Below, piece by piece: positions 1 through 9,360 of a stretch of DNA of 64,000 nt. The position numbers and the translations under genes are program-made. Source of the DNA: Chenopodium formosanum. Its lineage: Eukaryota > Streptophyta > Magnoliopsida > Caryophyllales > Amaranthaceae. The stretch covers positions 19,305,203-19,369,202 of the forward strand of contig CM044875.1 in the NCBI GenBank assembly GCA_024500155.1, in the 5' to 3' direction. The notes beneath the pieces were generated by a model. The model was not told the origin of the DNA, made no database searches, and saw only the letters and a list, made by a program, of their open reading frames with translations. Positions within the stretch are counted from its first letter, which is position 1, and each line of letters opens with the position of its first letter.

Positions 1-906
1 GCATCAAAAACGGAAACTTCTTTATCCCACATCTTTCTCAAATCATCAACAAGGGGCTCAAGGTAAACATCTATGTCATTTCCAAGTTGCCTTGGCCTCG
101 TTATCAAAAGTGGAAGCATTATGTATTTCCATTTCATGCATAACCACGAAGGCAAGTTGTAGATCACTAAAAGTACCAGTCATGTGCTATATTTAGTACT
201 AAGAGTGCCAAATGGATTCATACCGTCCGTGCACAACTCAAGCCTTAAATTTCTAACTTTATCACCAAACGTCCTAAACTTCGTATCGATGTTCTTCCAA
301 TATGGAGAGTCAGCTAGATGCTTCAACAAACCGTTTTTCTTTCTTCCCTCTACATGACATCTCAAGTTCTTAGCATCTTTTGTTATTGAAAATAGACGCT
401 GAGAGTTTTGTGTATTTTTTGGACCCAGGATACAAAGGCTTTTTGGCAGCCTCTGATAATGACTCAAATACATCAGATCGGTCACCACATTCACCTTCAA
501 CATCACGCATCATCTCATCCAAGTGATCACCACCACCATCCTCGATCTCATCCCCCTCCTCATCCTCATCTACACCATCATCGGTCCCATATTCCTCTTC
601 CACACGAATCTCGACACTTTTATCATGCGCATCATTCCCAACAACATTCTCTCCATACGATCCCTTTTCACCGTGCCAAACCCACACATGATATTGAGGC
701 CTATACCCATGACATACCACATGATCCTTGATGGTATCAACACTATTGACCATTGTGACATTATTATAATCAACACAAGGACAATAAAGGTAATTGACAC
801 CCGTTTTGAGCTGATACTGTGAAGCACTCTTGCAAAACTCTTGAACCCCATTAAAGAATTCCAATGTATCACGTCTACCATACATCCGACCGCGATCCAT
901 CGACAT
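1..906 (-). pseudogene. TNP2-type CACTA transposase, 5' part, internally deleted and frameshifted
   Basis: Translation from 906 gives an N-terminal transposase-associated domain: MDRGRMYGRRDT near the start, a CPC metal-binding-like motif about residue 43, and YHVWVWHGE about residue 75. An acidic linker and the conserved LYPGSKKYTKLS follow. The reading frame then jumps at about 400-410 into a second frame with DAKNLRCH, SPYWKNID and LRLELCTDGMNPFG, and continues to the left edge with YNLPSWLCMKW and PRQLGNDIDVYLEPL. In full-length TNP2 proteins a long stretch lies between the KLS and DAKNLR segments; it is missing here. Deletion plus frameshift make this a broken gene. The DDE core would lie partly in the missing and off-window parts. 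Confidence 0.9.
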
Positions 907-1767
907 TTTAAATTGCCTTTAAACATACCAACACATTACAAATAATGTATAAATGTAACATATATTATGTCAATCAAAGTACGTAGCATATATATCATTC
1001 ATATCGCGCAAAAATGAATGCTCCCAAAAGGTCCTTATCACTTTAACCTAACCCAAACTTGAACGTCTAATCTCACTAGTGAATGTATGTCAACTTTTCA
1101 ATTTTAAGGAAAATCCGGCAGCATTTGCCCCCAGTGCTCCAAGTACACGATGTAGGTAATTACTTACCTACATATGCACCCAGAGAACATGGTGAGAAAA
1201 TGATAAGCCGAGATACTCCTTAAAATCGAAAAAGAGACATACATTCACTACCTAAGTGAGATAAAACGTCCAAGAACAGTCCCAACCGGGGACTATTCAA
1301 CACTTTCTCCTATTGAGAAAGACTCGAATGGATATCTAGGAAAATGATGATGCAAGCATTTAATAATTTGCATTTATTTGACATTCAACAATACACAAGT
1401 TCATTCATTCATATAGTGCTAATTAAACTACCTACAATCAAACTAAGGGTACTTAATAATCCATTCATTCATTCATAACAATCCATTCATACATTATATT
1501 TTACTAACCAAATTTGACAAACTAACTAGTTAACTAATAACTTTTCTATTCAAAAAAATCACTTTAAAGCTACTCAAATTCAAACAACATATATGTATAT
1601 ATATATAACATTTAAACAATTAAAGTAACAATTAGCATTAAGGAATAAACAAATAATTAATAAAACAATTAAGATAAAATTGTGTTAACTATATTTGAAA
1701 CCCTAACTTTAAAGCTCGGGAAATTGTTGAAAACATATAGATATGGAAGTAAAATTTTAGCATGAAC

Positions 1768-2140
1768 TCACCCTAATTTGAGAGTGAGAAAGAGAAGGAA
1801 TGCAAGGGGGAGAGGGAGAGGTGTGGTGGTGGTACCTTTGAAGTAGTTACGGCAGGGAGGTGAGAGGGGCAGTAGCTCCAACCCAAACAGCAACAAAGCA
1901 GCGGTGGAGGCGGCGGTGGTGGTGCGGTGGTTGCACAGTAGGAGCAGCAACAAAGCAGCTTCGGTGGTGGTGTGGTGGTCGCACAACTTTGGTGAAGGAG
2001 AAGCAGCAACAATGAAGCATCAACAGCAACCTGAACAGCAGCAGCAGCGGTGAAATTGAGAGTGAAAAGGGAGTGAAGGAGTGGTGGTGGTGTTGGTTGT
2101 GAAGCAACAACGAACAGCAGTAGCGCGGAGGTGGTGCACA
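1768..2140. repeat. Triplet-rich low-complexity leader of the CACTA element
   Basis: The stretch is dominated by GGTGGT and CAGCAGCAA-like triplets, with partial direct repeats around 1910-1990. Open frames here exist in all minus-strand phases and read as Leu, His, Pro or Ala runs, so they are composition artefacts. It sits between the CACTA terminus and the transposase start, where a 5' leader or first intron would be. Confidence 0.6.
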
Positions 2141-2250
2141 GTTCCGAATTGAGAGAGGAGTGTGAAAGCGGGAGCTTGAAATTTGGGCAAAAAAAATTGA
2201 CTAAGGGTTTTGTTAAAGATTCTGCTTTTTTTTAAATGACATGTGGTTTG

Positions 2251-2383
2251 AACCGCTTCTCATTACATTTTTGGAAGCGGTTCAACCCAAACCGCTTGCC
2301 ATTACTTATCTGAGGTTTTTTTTTGGTAGGTTTTTCGAAGAAGATTTTAAAAACCGCTTGCCATTTGGTTTATTCTACTAGTG
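2251..2383 (-). repeat. CACTA terminal and subterminal repeats
   Basis: The core AACCGCTT occurs at 2251, 2290 and 2352, with the inverted form AAGCGGTT at 2275. Three copies are followed by a CATT-type extension. The element ends with TTCTACTAGTG at 2373-2383 on the plus strand. Dense subterminal repeats of mixed orientation are typical binding sites for the regulatory protein of CACTA elements; binding here is inferred. Confidence 0.75.
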
Positions 2384-5100
2384 TCGGCGTTCTTCAAGGT
2401 TGATTGCAGGGATTCCTGGTTTGTTAAAGCCAGATGGTGTTGTTCTTGATAGTGCCGATACATTTCAACAAGCTCAGTCCCAGAGGCAACGACCTATATA
2501 GCAAGGATAAATAAACGAATTAACAAAAATGGCAACACCACATTCAAATAAAACAAAATATAAGTGAAAAGGTACCTTCATTAAGTCATGCATATGTTGC
2601 ACAACAACTGGGCTGATAAGACTAGTGGGCTTATCAACAAGGGTAGATAGGTTGCGTAGGAACCGATATCCAAGATTTCCACCCCACATTGGATCATTAG
2701 TAAAGATGGAATCATTGCGGCATACATCCAGCTCAGGCTGCCACCGGTCTTGAGAACGACCCTCTAGGACAACAAATCTTGTTATAACTTCATCTGGAAT
2801 TTTTCCAAATGGTCGTTCTATCCATTGGTTAGCCTGATAAGTAATACCGGGAACGCTAACATCAGAGCCAATAGGACCTTTGGTATGGGACTCCAGCGGA
2901 ATCCCAGTGGCAATCTGGGTTTGGGGTCGAGATGCAGTGATATCTTCCACAACTGCATTAGTTGGTATAGTCTTTTTTGTAGGCGTGATAACGGAATTGG
3001 ATGCATTGTTCTTTAGAGGTTCGGGATGCCGAGTAGTAGATGGTGGTTTTTGCTAATCTACACTCTGCTTGGGCCGCTTGGGCGGTTGTTCATCTTCCTT
3101 CCCGGAACTCACAATCCCTGTTCCACCGCCACGCCGATTGGCAAGAGATACTAGCCGCCTATTCTTTCTCATGTTCTCATCGGCCATTTCTTCAGCTTTT
3201 CTCTTTGAATTCTAAGTGGGGGCGCGGCTACAAAATGAGGCGAGGGTTTCGTAGTTGGATTTTGGTGCTTTCGGGAAGAATCTTAAAACTCTCTTCCTGT
3301 CGGTAGAGAGGCCTAAGATCTTATTATCCAATTTGTCAACTCCTAAGCAATAAAAACAAAGAACAATTTAGATGTCAACTAAAATAATAAGTTAGTAATT
3401 TAATGAACATAAAATGCATGCTGGAAAGTAATAAAACACACTGATAATAAAAACACAGAATAAGTACCATAGTTGTCAGCCCAGCATAGACCGACATGAG
3501 ACAAAGGGGTGTTGCTGAGAATATATTTCACATGTGGAACCCATACCTTTGGTGCAATTCTTATTTCATTATCCCCGACATCGACTTCCTCGATATCAAA
3601 ATAGTTAAATGCCTTACGCTCTTGCTCACCAAGCTCTCTATCGGCAATTAAGCCAAACCTAGGATGAGGCCGATAAAAGGTTTGCCAAATCGGAAAATCA
3701 TCAGATATTCGCATGAAAAAGAACTTATCCTGCCACACTTTACAACTAGATAGCTTGGGATGGACAGTATACTTGTGAGGAGTCGTGAATAACAACCACC
3801 ACCCCTCAGATTGGCCATCTCGCTTTAAAGATAACAGTTAAGAGTAAGGGGAAAATTTTTATATAATAAAACCCAGATGAGAGCAACAATAGCACAAACG
3901 GTTGGAGGTGTAAGATGGGCGAGACAAACATTCCAGGCCTTAAACACCTTTACAGTAAATGGATGAAGGGGAAGTCTCAAGACGAAATCGAAATGCTTTG
4001 CGTATATGGCGACATGTCAAGCAGGACAGTCCAGAATGGAAGAATCAAGGGGAGGGACGATTAACTCATATCCCTCGGGAAGCTTATAAAACCTCTTAGC
4101 ATGACGGCAGTACTCCTTCTCCAAGGCTAGCTTGCTCCATAATTTGTTAACTTTAGCTTTGCCCACTTTGTCGTTGGGAGGTAGAGCAAGAGGTTGTCGG
4201 TGGTCTGCGTCATCGGTCTCGGAGTTGTACTCCTCATCTAGAGGCTCTTCCGCGATTACCTACGCCAATATATCCACCAATTTATTCCTCTCTAAATCTT
4301 CCATATCAACTTCTTGATTAACCTGTTCACCCTCATCGCTTTTCGTCATTTAAGACCGATTTGATAGCGGAATCATGCACAGGGGATTCATGGTCTATTT
4401 TTTGATAAGGGATAGCGGATTCACGCACGAGTGAATAAGAGATGTCGGATCTTACTACCTAACCTTGCCCAGGTTTTTTACTAGGCCTAGCTTTACCAGA
4501 AGACGCTTTAGCTGCAGCCTCAGGCTGATAGCTAGTCTGTTTGGTTCTCGGTATAGTGGTAGCGTCAACACCTATATGACCAACGTTAGAACTGTAAATC
4601 CAGAAAAAATGCGAAGATGATATCGGACACTCACGGGATAGACGTCCAAAATTTCAGTATCGTTAGGTAAGTCAGGGTTGATTGGCCGAAAAGCCTTTTT
4701 GCGCTCGGCAATTACCTTGTGGCGTATAAAAGCATGCCTTTGTTCCTCAGCAGTCAAAGGCTGAAATGGATCGTCAATATTGTCAGACAGAGACGATGTG
4801 GTACCAAGGGGTTTTCCGATATCTTTACCCTAAGACTGCCTAATAAGACGACACCTAATAGTATTGAGACTAGGTTGTTCCTCTTCAATGCTATTTTCAT
4901 ATAGTTGTAAAAGAAAACAACCAAAAAATTGCAAAAATAGAAAACATGCAAAATGAGAGTTAGGGTTTATGAATACCTTAAGATTAATTTTCCTGCGAAA
5001 CACGATTAAAGTTGATAGTCTTCCTTTCACGCAACACAACACAGAAAGCTAAGTTCTAAGTTATCTTCGAAGAACACGGCTAATCGTTGAGATTCGTTCA
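2384..5100 (-). pseudogene. Antisense extra ORF of the Tat-like element (Transposase_28/gypsy-type)
   Basis: Coding pieces on the minus strand can be followed across several likely introns. One at 4930-4630 has AEEQRHAFIRHKVIAERKKA. One around 4130-3830 has YELIVPPL and LRLPLHPFTVKVFKAW. Another is at 3795-3470 (WQDKFFFMRISDDFPIW, RPHPRFG). A lysine-rich piece covers 3334-2575, and the last lies at 2498-2384 (GTELVEMYRHYQEQHHLAL). A donor AAG|GTACC and an acceptor TATAG|GTCG bound an intron near 2498-2574; another donor follows DNYG at about 3471. The LPLHPF block is what I associate with the 'putative gypsy type transposon' family. Stops near 4023, 3210 and 3055 break the frame. The end is cut by the CACTA insertion. 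Confidence 0.6.
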
Positions 5101-5430
5101 TATTATTTGTGAGAATTATAGAGAATAGAGAATGAAGAGAAAAAGGGAAAAAGGGAAAAAAAACTTGATTATATACCACAACAAAAAATAAACAAAAAAA
5201 AACAGTTGATATGACAGGTGGTTCAGATATCCAACGACCCAAAGTATTCACTTAATTCAAAATAGTTTACCTGGATACCTGACATGTGTCCTTCACTTCA
5301 TTAAAATTCCCGCCTAAAGTGCAAAAACTATACAAATTCCACGCGGCCTAAAAGAAAACTGATTATACTTATTCAATTAGGAAATAAGATTATCGGCTAC
5401 GCAACATTTTGGGTCAGCGATCATGGCCCT

Positions 5431-6100
5431 AAAGTAGACCTTGTTTGTTGTCGGCAAGCAAGGTCACTTGGGGGGGAAAACGGAATTTTTTCGCTCCCAA
5501 TTACTTTTGTTTGGTTTTTTAATATGACCTTGTATGCTGTCGGCAAACATGGTCACTTGGGGGGAAAACGGAGTTTTTTCGCTCTTAATTATTTTTGTTT
5601 TGTTTTTTAAGATGACCTTTTTTGTTGTCGGCAAACAAGGTCACTAGGGGGGAAAACGGAGTTTTTTCGCTCCTAATTTTTTTTGTTTTGCTTTTTAAGA
5701 TGACCTTGTTTACTGTCGGTAAGCAAGGTCACTTGGGGGGGAAATGGAGTTTTATCGCTCCCAATTATTTTTGTTTTGTTTTTTAAGATGACCTTGTTTG
5801 CTGTCGGCAAACAATGTCACTTGGGGGGAAACCGGAGTTTTTTTGCTTCCAATTATTTTTGTTTGGTTTTTTAAGATGACCTTGTTTGCTATCGGCAAGC
5901 AAGGTCACTTGGGGGGAAAACAGAGTTTTTTCGCTCCCAATTATTTTTGTTTTGTTTTTTAAGATGACCTTGTTTGCTATCGACAAGCAAGGTCACTTGG
6001 GGGGAAAACAGAGTTTTTTCTCTCCCAATTATTTTTGTTTTGTTTTTTAAGATTACCTTGTTTGCTTGCAAGGTCACTTGGGGGGAAAACGGAGTTTTTA
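5431..6100 (+). repeat. Tandem array, about eight units of 88 bp, each with a hairpin and a purine tract
   Basis: Units start at 5437, 5526, 5614, 5702, 5790, 5878, 5966 and about 6053, so the spacing is 88-89 bp except the shortened last unit. Each begins with a near-perfect hairpin of 12-nt arms (GACCTTGTTTGC and its complement) around a 5-nt loop. The motif TCACTTGGGGGG follows, nearly identical to the tract in front of the 3' LTR, and then a T-rich tail. Small open frames across it only reflect the repeat. It lies in the 3' untranslated part of the Tat-like element. Confidence 0.92.
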
Positions 6101-6355
6101 ATTTTTAGTTTATTTTATTAGCGATATTGACTCTGATAACGGTACGCAAGATACATTACAGAGCAACAAGAAAATTTAACGAACTCGATTCACGGACCAG
6201 GGGTAAAATAGGTTATTGTCGTCAGACAATATCCTACCATCATCCAACTGCTAACCACCAAAGATCAGACTGTTGGTCTAATTAGATACATATCTTTTCA
6301 CAATCTTATAATCTTACTTCAACAAACCCAAGGGTGATAGCACGTGACGTACCAA

Positions 6356-6568
6356 GAAAAGCGCTCGACAGAGTGCAAGAAAAGTGCTCGACAGAGTTCA
6401 AGAAAAGTGCTCGACAGAGTTCAAGAAAAGCCCTCTACAGAGTGCAAGAAAAGCGCTCGATAGAGTGCAAAAAAAGTGCTCGACAGAGTGCAAGAAAAGC
6501 ACTCTACAGAGTGCAAGAAAAGTGCTCAATAGAGTGCCAGAAAAGTGCTTGACAGAGTGCAAGAAACA
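6356..6568 (+). repeat. 23-bp minisatellite, about nine copies
   Basis: The unit is close to GTGCTCGACAGAGTGCAAGA plus AAA. Because 23 is not a multiple of three, three units give a 69-nt period and all three frames stay partly open on both strands, giving the spurious repetitive ORFs seen here. It sits between the 88-bp array and the LTR of the Tat-like element. Confidence 0.92.
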
Positions 6569-6721
6569 TACGAAACAGAATACAAATTCAGTTTCCAAAA
6601 GTCGAAATGATTCAATAAAAAGTAAGGGCATCTGCTAAGCACACCCATGACTTACAACAAAATGCTAACACTGCTAAGTGAGAACATTAGTTCCTCTAAC
6701 GTCCTCACTTGGGGGGCTAGT

Positions 6722-7173
6722 TGTATGGGGAGATACCGATAACATGTATAGTGCCGATATCTACAACATTACAGAGTAAACGGATCTGGGTTTTCAAGCA
6801 TAACGGACATGTCGGTAACTACACGTAACAGTAAAGATATCTGCCTGTCGCAAATCAACACGTGGCAGCAATTACTCAACACTTGGCACAAAGTGGTTTG
6901 CATGGCATGCAGCCATCTTGCACTTGGAGTCACTATAAATAGGTGGTTTTACCTTAATTTAAGGGGATCATTAATTACTCTCTCTCCCTCTTTCTCTTTC
7001 TCTCTCTTCTTATCATCTCTTTGATATCTTCTTCTTCTTCTCAAAATACTTTCTGACTTTATCATCGGAGTGGTTATCCTTGGATTCACCTTGGGGTTAG
7101 CTAATCCTTATTTCCTGTGTAGGTGCTTAGCTGGACGATAGGGTCTTCGGGTTGTCGGATCTGAACTGGAACA
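6722..7173 (+). repeat. 3' LTR of the Tat-like retrotransposon
   Basis: It begins TGTATGGGG right after a purine-rich stretch (CTCACTTGGGGGGCTAG, 6703-6719), the expected polypurine tract. It has a TATA box, a pyrimidine-rich stretch downstream of it, and a conserved-looking GACTTTATCATCGGAGTGG block as seen in many plant gypsy LTRs. The right end GGAACA at 7173 is my choice from the TG...CA rule; the partner LTR is off-window, so the exact end is uncertain by a few bases. Confidence 0.7.
6934..6941 (+). promoter_or_regulatory. TATA box of the 3' LTR
   Basis: TATAAATA lies about 210 bp inside the LTR, followed by a CT-rich leader. In a 3' LTR this promoter would read rightwards into the CNL fragment. 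Confidence 0.6.
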
Positions 7174-7788
7174 CTACTAGTTATTCAAGAATGGGAGGAT
7201 GAACTCTTCTCAATATAAGCCGTTTTGAGTCGTGCTGAACAGATGCAATGCGTACCAAACGGAGCTGATGTTGGGGTATGGTTGAAGAAACTTCAGGATT
7301 TTTCTTATGATTTGGAGGATATTTTGGATGACTTTGCTTTTGAATCTCTTAGTTACAACTCGAATACAACTTCAAATGATGATGATGATGAGGAGGAGGA
7401 TGAAGATGATAAAATCAAGAATTGTGGTGTTCGATCATTTCTTACCTCCCCATAATATGGTTTGTTCACTACTTCATATATTTTTTACTCTTTGAATGTA
7501 TGTATTATCTTTAGTGGTTTTTATATGTCTAAAATGTGATGATAGACAAATCTAACTAAGTTTTCCCTGTTTTTGTTGTGGTTTGTGGAACTTGGGTGAG
7601 CTATAAAATGATGATGTAACTGAATTTGTACTCATACAGTCTTATAACCTTTAATTAATCAGGTGGTGTGTGTCACTAAGCGATTTGGATACTCTCATGA
7701 CTCTGAACCAGACTATTATTCATGTAGGACTGATGAGATAAGCAATCGCTTAAAGCAGATTCACACTCAGGCTACGACTTTATGTCTC
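7174..7788 (+). pseudogene. CNL piece 1: truncated coiled-coil (Rx_N-like) domain
   Basis: Reading starts within the domain: LSRAEQMQ (typical LSDAEQKQ) near 7225, then VWLKKLQDFSYDLEDILDDF, matching the Rx_N pattern WLxxLxDxxYDxEDxLDxF. An acidic Asp/Glu run and SFLTSP follow. A TAA stop at 7453 is followed by a GT; a possible intron ends at the AG at 7661-7662, after which coding resumes with RFGYSHDSEPDYYSCRTDEI and RLKQIHTQ. The piece ends at the 5-bp duplication GTCTC (7784-7788) of the next transposon. About the first 40 residues of the domain are missing on the left. Confidence 0.82.
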
Positions 7789-9339
7789 TGACGAGGGGAA
7801 AAACTAGGTCGTTGACTAATCCTCCCCAAGCCAAACAAAATTTATAAACACTTAACAAACCTAAATACAAGTATAGAGGAAGTCAAGGGTCAAAGCCAAA
7901 GGAACGGTTATGTTCAAGTGCTTTCAATTTCGGCGCCTAAGCTAGGTCGAAGCCAAAGGTAAAGAGGTAAAACTAATAACTAACAAAACAAAATACCAAA
8001 CAAATAAAGCACTAGGGATGGGGATCACAAGTAATCATGACAATTGCAACAATTTGGGAAGAACATGCCAATCAATGGTTGTGAAGACTAATGATAAGAA
8101 CTATCAATTGGAATCAAAGAGCTATCTCCTAATTGTTAAGCTAGATGTCTCTATGAATAACAAACTAGAAAAATCACAGTCCAAACCAATCGATAATTGC
8201 GATTCCTAAATCAATGGGTCGTGTCATTAGCAATTACAATGCTATTTAGCATAATTCTCAAGGCCTAATCAAATTACACACATGCAAACTTACATTAAGC
8301 ACTTTTATCTCAACAATCAATCAACACAATTCCCAAATAAATCACAATTAATTAATCATTCAAGTTTCACCCAATCCCTAGCCAAACAACTACTTAAGCA
8401 TCATCATCTATCAACAAACAACTAAAGAAATCAAGAAATCAAGAATAACCAAAATATGAAGAATAACTACACTAATCAAGAATCAAACATCAAAATCAAA
8501 TCAAACAAAAATGAAATTAAACAAAGCAATAAGATGAGATAGAGTTAGAAATGCTCATTGGTAATAGAGAAGATCTTCAACACAATTGTTACCCTTGTAT
8601 CATCAATATCTCAAATCACCATTGAAATCTCTCACTTTCTCACTCTAAATCTACTCCTAAACTAACCATAAAAGTAGAGAGAGAAACTCTCAACTAAGCT
8701 AAAATTATGATCAAAGTTATGTCTCTAACTTCCTACAAAAATCGGTTGTCAAAAGGTATTTATAAGAGACGCGCAAACGAAATCAAGCGAACCCAGAAAA
8801 CAGGGAGGAGCGCCCGCGGGGGCAAGGTTGCGCGCCCGCACACGCACCCGCGCCCGCGCGGCTGGGCAGCTCGCCCACGCTCTTCAGGGTTTCTTCACCT
8901 CTTCGTGCGCTCGCAAATGGGTCTCGTGAGCTCTACTTGATACATGTTGGGGGTGGCAGTTTCTAAGGGCCTTTTATGGTGGGTTCAACACCATCTTTCA
9001 TGAGAGCAGGACATGAGAGCGCAAGAGCTAGAACTTGGAGCATCCACTTCCTTGCATGTTGAGCTTTCCCAATGCTATGTGCTTATTCCAAAAGCATCTT
9101 CCAACTTAGAAAACCACAAAATATCAAGACCCGAACCTTGTACAATACCTAAAACCACAAAAAGAGAGCAAATAAAGGAGAAAACACTAGAAAAACTATA
9201 AAAACACAAAATAAGAAAGAAAAGGTATAATAAAGAGAAAATGTATGAAACTAAGCATTTATTAATAAAGAAAGCTATGAAAAGAAGGTAAAAACAACCT
9301 AAATACTTATCAAATGAATGACATAAATGGCACTCATCA
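7789..9339 (-). repeat. 3' LTR of the 7.24-kb element
   Basis: It is 1551 bp and pairs with 13509-15030. It begins TGACGAGGGG and ends ACTCATCA on the plus strand. It holds TATTTATA at 8757-8764 (a TATA box on the minus strand) with a very GC- and CpG-rich block at about 8808-8890 upstream of it in the transcription sense. Short open frames at 8707-8940 and 9013-9201 have no recognisable content. Confidence 0.9.
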
Positions 9340-9360
9340 AATGCCCCCAAGCTTAACTTT
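9340..9360 (-). promoter_or_regulatory. Polypurine tract of the 7.24-kb element
   Basis: On the minus strand AAGCTTGGGGGCATT directly precedes the 3' LTR. A copy of the same AAGCTTGGGGG core also occurs at 10124-10134, 10184-10194 and 11193-11203. Confidence 0.7.

Larger units (their letters stand above)
1..2383 (-). mobile_element. CACTA (En/Spm) DNA transposon, partial, runs off left edge
   Basis: Its terminus lies at 2383, where the minus strand begins CACTAGTAGAA, the classic CACTA end. Just inside are short subterminal repeats of the core AACCGCTT in both orientations, as expected for transposase-binding sites. Further inside come a triplet-rich leader and then a TNP2-type transposase reading away from this end. 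The other terminus and the 3-bp target duplication are outside the window (right flank starts TCG). It is inserted into the Tat-like retrotransposon that follows, whose antisense coding sequence is cut exactly at this boundary. The transposase is internally deleted, so this copy is probably non-autonomous. Confidence 0.88.
2384..7173 (+). mobile_element. Ty3/gypsy retrotransposon of Tat-like layout, 3' part only
   Basis: The right end is a 452-bp LTR (6722-7173) preceded by a purine-rich tract. To its left lie a 23-bp tandem array, an 88-bp tandem array and, in opposite orientation, an intron-bearing coding region resembling the Transposase_28 family. Tat-lineage elements are known to carry extra open reading frames, often antisense, and variable tandem repeats between pol and the 3' LTR, which matches this order. 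gag-pol and the 5' LTR are not in the window because a CACTA element truncates the visible part at 2383. The LTR abuts the coiled-coil exon of the CNL gene, so the element probably inserted into that gene. Confidence 0.72.

Noticed and set aside
1768..2110. Three overlapping Leu/His/Pro-rich minus-strand ORFs
   Set aside because: Triplet low-complexity DNA opens all frames; no protein family is evident.
5431..6100. Regular repeats with hairpins, CRISPR-like at first sight
   Set aside because: The whole 88-bp unit repeats without unique spacers, the setting is a plant retrotransposon, and no cas genes exist.
6334..6638. Repetitive ORFs on both strands that could look like a repeat protein
   Set aside because: They arise because a 23-bp tandem repeat stays open in several frames; all frames show the same pattern.
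8707..8940. Arg/Pro/Ala-rich ORF, with a similar one at 14421-14645
   Set aside because: Both are the same place in the two LTRs and reflect the GC-rich block next to the TATA box.
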